DNA of 16,378 nt. Source: an uncultured Oscillospiraceae bacterium (GTDB lineage: Bacteria > Bacillota > Clostridia > Oscillospirales > JAAYXM01). The stretch lies in assembly GCA_934446465.1 (NCBI GenBank), contig CAKSEF010000039.1, positions 1 to 16,378 of the forward strand, written 5' to 3'. Of this stretch, positions 13,541-16,378 are shown in pieces. Numbering within the stretch: the first letter of the stretch is position 1; the number at the start of each line of letters is the position of its first letter. The notes under the pieces are model-generated. The model was given only the letters and a program-made list of their open reading frames with translations, was not told the origin of the DNA and searched no databases. The position numbers and the translations under genes are program-made.

Positions 13541-14887
13541 ATGTCAGAACTTGCGTTGTTCGGGGGCAAAAAGGCCGTTGATAAGGAATATACAGATATG
13601 TTCAAGTGGCCTATCATTACCAAAGAGGATGAAGAGGCGGTTCTCGATGTTCTCCGCCGCGGAGCGATGAGCGGGACGGACGTAACAAAAGAATTTGAGA
13701 AAGACTTTTGCAGTTGGACAGGAGCAAAATACGCGCTCGGAACATGTAACGGCACAAGCGCAATCCACGCAGCCATGTACGGATGCGGCGTGCGCCGCGG
13801 CGATGAGGTGATATGCCCGAGCGTTACATATTGGGCAAGCTGTGCCTGTGCGTATTCTCTCGGCGCAACTCCCGTTTTCGTTGATATTGACAAGGACACG
13901 CTTTGCATTGACCCGAGAAAAATAGAAGATAAAATAACAGACAAAACAAAAGTGATAGTTGTTGTTCATTATCTCGGACACCCGGCCGATATGGACGAGA
14001 TTATGAGCATCGCAAAAAAACACAACGTCAAGGTTCTTGAAGATGTGTCGCACGCACAGGGTGGTATGTATAAAGGCAAAATGCTCGGCACAATCGGAGA
14101 TGTCGGAGCAATGTCGCTCATGGCGGGCAAGTCATTTGCAATAGGTGAGGGCGGAATGCTGATAACCGACGACCGTGAACTGTTTGAACACGCAGTTGCG
14201 TTCGGAAGCTATGAGCGCTTCTCGGGTTCGCAGTTAAACGGCGATCCGATTGTCTCGGAAGACCTTAAACCGCTGGCGGGGCTTCCTCTCGGCGGATATA
14301 AGCACAGAATGCACCAGCTTAGCTCTGCGGTGGGCAGAGTGCAGATTAAATATTACGATGAACGGTGCAGAGAAATCCGCAAATGTATGAATTATTTTTG
14401 GGATTTGCTCGACGGTGTTCCGGGAATCAGGACCCATAGAGTCGATGAAAGCACGGGCTCCACTATGGGCGGGTGGTACGCTGCCCGCGGAATATATGTT
14501 CCCGAGGAAGTCGGCGGTCTTTCAATTACCCGCTTCTGTGAGGCCGTCAGAGCAGAGGGTGTGGACTTTGCCACACCGGGCTGTAATCGTCCTCTTCATA
14601 CCCACGCGCTGTTTAACACGGCAGATGTTTACGGCGACGGAATGCCTACGCGTATTGCAAATTCAAAACACGATATTTTGAGTATGGACAATGACCTCGA
14701 GGTCGCCGAGAACTTCGGAAGCCGTGTGTTCGGAATACCGTGGTTTAAGCACTTTGATGAGGAAATCATAGAGAAGTATGCCAAAGCATATAAAAAAGCA
14801 GCGCTGAATTACAGTGAATTGCTCGAGGGCGATGAGGGAAACCCGCCGGATATCGGAGGCTGGCATTTCTTTAAACATACAAAATAG
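13541..14887 (+). CDS. DegT/DnrJ/EryC1/StrS-family PLP-dependent aminotransferase
   Basis: The 448-aa protein is a fold-type I PLP enzyme of the sugar/cyclitol aminotransferase family. Visible family features are the N-terminal LALFGGKKAV...KWPIITKEDEEAVLDVLRRGAMSGTDVTKEFE; TCNGTSAIHAAM, the cofactor phosphate-binding loop; LEDVSHAQGG with Asp168, the pyridine-N partner; and GKSFAIGEGG with Lys197 as the expected Schiff-base lysine. The start at 13541 has CGGAGGA 6 nt upstream and lies below the promoter. Family members aminate keto-sugars, scyllo-inosose or act as AHBA synthases. No sugar nucleotide, cyclitol or antibiotic biosynthesis genes are next to it, so the substrate cannot be assigned. 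At 448 aa it is longer than the usual 370-420. It is monocistronic between two terminators. Confidence 0.9.
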   Translation: MSELALFGGKKAVDKEYTDMFKWPIITKEDEEAVLDVLRRGAMSGTDVTKEFEKDFCSWTGAKYALGTCNGTSAIHAAMYGCGVRRGDEVICPSVTYWASCACAYSLGATPVFVDIDKDTLCIDPRKIEDKITDKTKVIVVVHYLGHPADMDEIMSIAKKHNVKVLEDVSHAQGGMYKGKMLGTIGDVGAMSLMAGKSFAIGEGGMLITDDRELFEHAVAFGSYERFSGSQLNGDPIVSEDLKPLAGLPLGGYKHRMHQLSSAVGRVQIKYYDERCREIRKCMNYFWDLLDGVPGIRTHRVDESTGSTMGGWYAARGIYVPEEVGGLSITRFCEAVRAEGVDFATPGCNRPLHTHALFNTADVYGDGMPTRIANSKHDILSMDNDLEVAENFGSRVFGIPWFKHFDEEIIEKYAKAYKKAALNYSELLEGDEGNPPDIGGWHFFKHTK

Positions 14888-14899
14888 GATATTCAGGAG

Positions 14900-14941
14900 A
14901 TAAAAACAATCCCGAAGCCGCAGCTTCGGGATTGTTTTTAT
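14900..14941. terminator. Bidirectional terminator between the aminotransferase and the methyltransferase
   Basis: A perfect 19-bp stem (ATAAAAACAATCCCGAAGC / its reverse complement at 14923-14941) closes a CGCA loop. A5 and T5 tracts in the arms give a U-run in both directions. The stop codon of the converging minus-strand methyltransferase (14938-14940) is inside the stem, so one element ends both transcripts. Confidence 0.93.
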
Positions 14942-15654
14942 TTCTTGCGCAGAATAATTGAAATGAAGTTCAGATATTTTCCGCCGCCTGCCTCCATTGA
15001 CTTGCGGTCGCCTATGGCGTATTCGTTGTCTTGCTTAAGCCAATCCGCCCAGACCTCATCATTACTTTCCATTTCCGATACGGAGAGTACATCGCAATCA
15101 CGGCTTGCCGAAACAATGCTTTTCCAATAGTCTCTGTCGCGCATATACGCAAGCTGTTCGGGTGTCCATGAGAGCAGAAGCTCTTTAGGAAGGTTGTCGT
15201 GGCAGTCTTTTTTCATGCCGGGTATTGCAATGTAAATCAGCCCTCCGCTCTTGACGTGCGGAAGAAGCTTGCCGTCAAGATATTTTTCATCACGCCCGAA
15301 GTAATTGTATGAATCGATGCTGACTATTGCATTGAAGAAATTTTTTCCGAACGGCATATTCTCGGCATCTGCCTTGACGGGTATCAGTTTATCGCGGGGG
15401 ACTCCCATTTCGTCAAAGAATTTCTGGTTTTCGTCAGGATTGCTCCATAAATCGGCGGCATATACGGTAAAGTCATATTCCTTTGCAATGAATACCGATG
15501 TAACGCCCTGACCGCTTCCGAGGTCGCATACAACGGAACCTGAGGGGATTTTATTGTCCTTTAACAGCTCTTCCGTGAGTTTTATAGGGTTCGGACCCAT
15601 AATTTTTGACCATATTTTTGGTGTTTCATATTTTTTGCTAAGTGTGTAATTCAT
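14938..15654 (-). CDS. Class I SAM-dependent methyltransferase, substrate unknown
   Basis: The 238-aa cytosolic protein has a Rossmann methyltransferase fold. Motif I is VVCDLGSGQG (41-50; DxGxGxG), the ribose-binding acidic residue is Asp68 in VYAADLW, and motif II-IV features are VKADAENMPF and NAIVSIDSYNYFGRDEKYL. The N-terminal IMGPNPIKLTEELL segment is typical of a small-molecule methyltransferase group found in Clostridia and other gut bacteria. The C-terminal part (YWKSIV...WLKQDNEYAIGDRKSMEAGGGKYLNFISIILRKK) would form the substrate cap. AAGGAGAAG upstream of ATG 15654 supports the start. It lies 12 nt after a TetR regulator gene and is presumably in its operon and controlled by it. 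The substrate cannot be read from the sequence. Confidence 0.88.
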   Translation of the reverse strand: MNYTLSKKYETPKIWSKIMGPNPIKLTEELLKDNKIPSGSVVCDLGSGQGVTSVFIAKEYDFTVYAADLWSNPDENQKFFDEMGVPRDKLIPVKADAENMPFGKNFFNAIVSIDSYNYFGRDEKYLDGKLLPHVKSGGLIYIAIPGMKKDCHDNLPKELLLSWTPEQLAYMRDRDYWKSIVSASRDCDVLSVSEMESNDEVWADWLKQDNEYAIGDRKSMEAGGGKYLNFISIILRKK

Positions 15655-15666
15655 AGTTTCTTCTCC

Positions 15667-16269
15667 TTAGTTTGTTTGTATTTTCCATGTCTTTGAAAGC
15701 TCTTTGAGATGCAGTTCAAATTCCGCCGAAACGGATTGCTTATCGCTTGATGCGTCATATACAGAATAAAAAAGAAACATGGGCGCATAAAGCTCTATTG
15801 CCATTTTTCGTGCATTTTCAGCCCTGATTGAAGAAAAAATGTCCGTCAAATATCCAAGAGGGCCTTCGGAAAGATATTGGCAGTAAAGAGCGCGCATTTT
15901 ATCACTGCCGTATTGCTCAAGCGTCAGCATCCTACGAAATGCGGCGGGGAAGTCATCTTCAGTCCAGTAGCGGAACATATCGCGCGCAAAATTTATTGTC
16001 TGACATATCTGAACCGACTTATACTTCTCCGGCGCTTTATCAAGGGAGACGTCGGGAAGCCCTTCCGCATAGGCTTTTTCGGAGTCGGAATTTTCCATAC
16101 GCCCGATAATGCTTTCAAATATATCATTCTTGCTTTTGTAATGCTTGTAAAGCGCACCCTTTGTTATTCCAAGCTCTGACGCAATATCATTTACCGACAC
16201 AGCCTTAAACCCTCTAACCGAAAAAAGCTTCAGTGCGGTAAGCAGTATCTTTTCCTTTGTGTCAATCAT
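15667..16269 (-). CDS. TetR/AcrR-family transcriptional regulator
   Basis: The 200-aa protein has an N-terminal TetR DNA-binding domain. Residues 1-50 read KEKILLTALKLFSVRGFKAVSVNDIASELGITKGALYKHYKSKNDIF, with the helix-turn-helix at about 24-45 and the near-invariant YKHYKSK. The rest is a variable all-helical ligand-binding/dimerisation domain that does not identify the ligand. GAAGGGA precedes ATG 16269. Its promoter is covered by two 16-bp operators, so it most likely represses itself and the downstream methyltransferase, 12 nt away. Divergent neighbours are not in the window. Confidence 0.95.
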   Translation of the reverse strand: MIDTKEKILLTALKLFSVRGFKAVSVNDIASELGITKGALYKHYKSKNDIFESIIGRMENSDSEKAYAEGLPDVSLDKAPEKYKSVQICQTINFARDMFRYWTEDDFPAAFRRMLTLEQYGSDKMRALYCQYLSEGPLGYLTDIFSSIRAENARKMAIELYAPMFLFYSVYDASSDKQSVSAEFELHLKELSKTWKIQTN

Positions 16270-16291
16270 ATGATCCCTTCTTTCAACTTTG

Positions 16292-16307
16292 GTAAACGAC
16301 CGTTTAC
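16292..16307. promoter_or_regulatory. TetR operator O1 (downstream of -10)
   Basis: GTAAACGACCGTTTAC has 7-bp inverted arms (GTAAACG / CGTTTAC) around a 2-bp centre. It sits between the -10 element and the ribosome binding site of the tetR gene, a position that would block transcription start. Confidence 0.85.
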
Positions 16308-16311
16308 TTAT

Positions 16312-16340
16312 ATTATAGTAAACGACCGTTCACTTGTCAA
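16312..16340 (-). promoter_or_regulatory. Consensus sigma-A promoter of the tetR-methyltransferase operon
   Basis: On the minus strand TTGACA (16340-16335) and TATAAT (16317-16312) are separated by exactly 17 bp. Both hexamers match the consensus completely. The strong promoter is compatible with tight repression by the overlapping operators. Confidence 0.93.
16318..16333. promoter_or_regulatory. TetR operator O2 (in the promoter spacer)
   Basis: GTAAACGACCGTTCAC matches O1 at 15 of 16 positions. It fills the spacer between the -35 and -10 boxes of the tetR promoter. Its centre is 26 bp from that of O1, about two and a half helical turns. Confidence 0.85.
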
Positions 16341-16343
16341 GAG

Positions 16344-16376
16344 AAAAATAACCCGCAGACAAAAAGCCCGCGGGTT
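16344..16376 (-). terminator. Terminator of an upstream minus-strand gene, cut by the window edge
   Basis: On the minus strand AACCCGC (16376-16370) pairs with GCGGGTT (16356-16350) and is followed by ATTTTT. The GCGGGCTTTTT at the window end suggests that the true hairpin may extend beyond 16378. It would end a minus-strand gene lying outside the window, just before the tetR promoter. Confidence 0.5.
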
Positions 16377-16378
16377 GC

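Noticed and set aside
1..16378. CRISPR arrays, tRNA or rRNA genes, insertion sequences, prophage genes
   Set aside because: No regularly spaced direct repeats, cloverleaf-like stretches, transposase motifs or phage proteins were found; nearly all bases are accounted for by compact genes.

Overview
The window reads as a contiguous chromosomal stretch of a low-to-mid GC Firmicute, most likely class Clostridia and probably the Oscillospirales/Ruminococcaceae neighbourhood. This is inferred from the gene content (YlbJ-type sporulation membrane protein, a clostridial four-cysteine mini-protein, RecO-MutS2 adjacency, an HPr/Crh-type protein, the clostridial coiled-coil protein next to rsmD), from strong AGGAGG-type ribosome binding sites, from GTG/TTG starts and from extended -10 promoters. 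No tRNA, rRNA, CRISPR array, insertion sequence or prophage gene was seen. It is mostly housekeeping DNA, with one clearly unusual gene.

Layout. 1-1560: the 3' part of rpsB and complete tsf (translation), closed by a strong bidirectional hairpin terminator; the usual next genes pyrH and frr are absent. 1559-2822 (minus): a YlbJ-like membrane protein and a small four-cysteine protein with a TTG start. 2880-10022 (plus): a promoter followed by a tightly spaced operon rlmB - degenerate P-type ATPase-like membrane protein - era - recO - mutS2 (rRNA methylation, ribosome assembly GTPase, DNA recombination). 10063-10414: a new promoter and an HPr-like protein whose phospho-acceptor His15 is Arg while the regulatory Ser46 is kept. 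10432-10457: a perfect 26-bp palindrome. 10481-13362: uvrC, rsmD and a 160-aa coiled-coil protein, ending in a terminator. 13481-14941: a monocistronic DegT/DnrJ/EryC1/StrS-type PLP aminotransferase with its own promoter and terminator. 14938-16340 (minus): a TetR regulator and a SAM-dependent methyltransferase forming an apparently autoregulated operon, whose fully consensus promoter is overlapped by two near-identical operators. 16344-16378: part of a terminator for a minus-strand gene beyond the window.

The most interesting object is the 736-aa protein at 3740-5950. It keeps the eight-segment topology and the recognisable P/N-domain order of a P1B-type ATPase, but the phosphorylated Asp loop (DKTGT), the TGES loop, the CPC motif and the TGD motif are all lost, and it carries a ~200-residue Lys-rich cytoplasmic N-terminal region. 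It sits inside an rRNA-modification/ribosome-assembly operon. I regard it as a pseudoenzyme of unknown, probably non-transport, function. The Arg15 HPr is the second item worth following.
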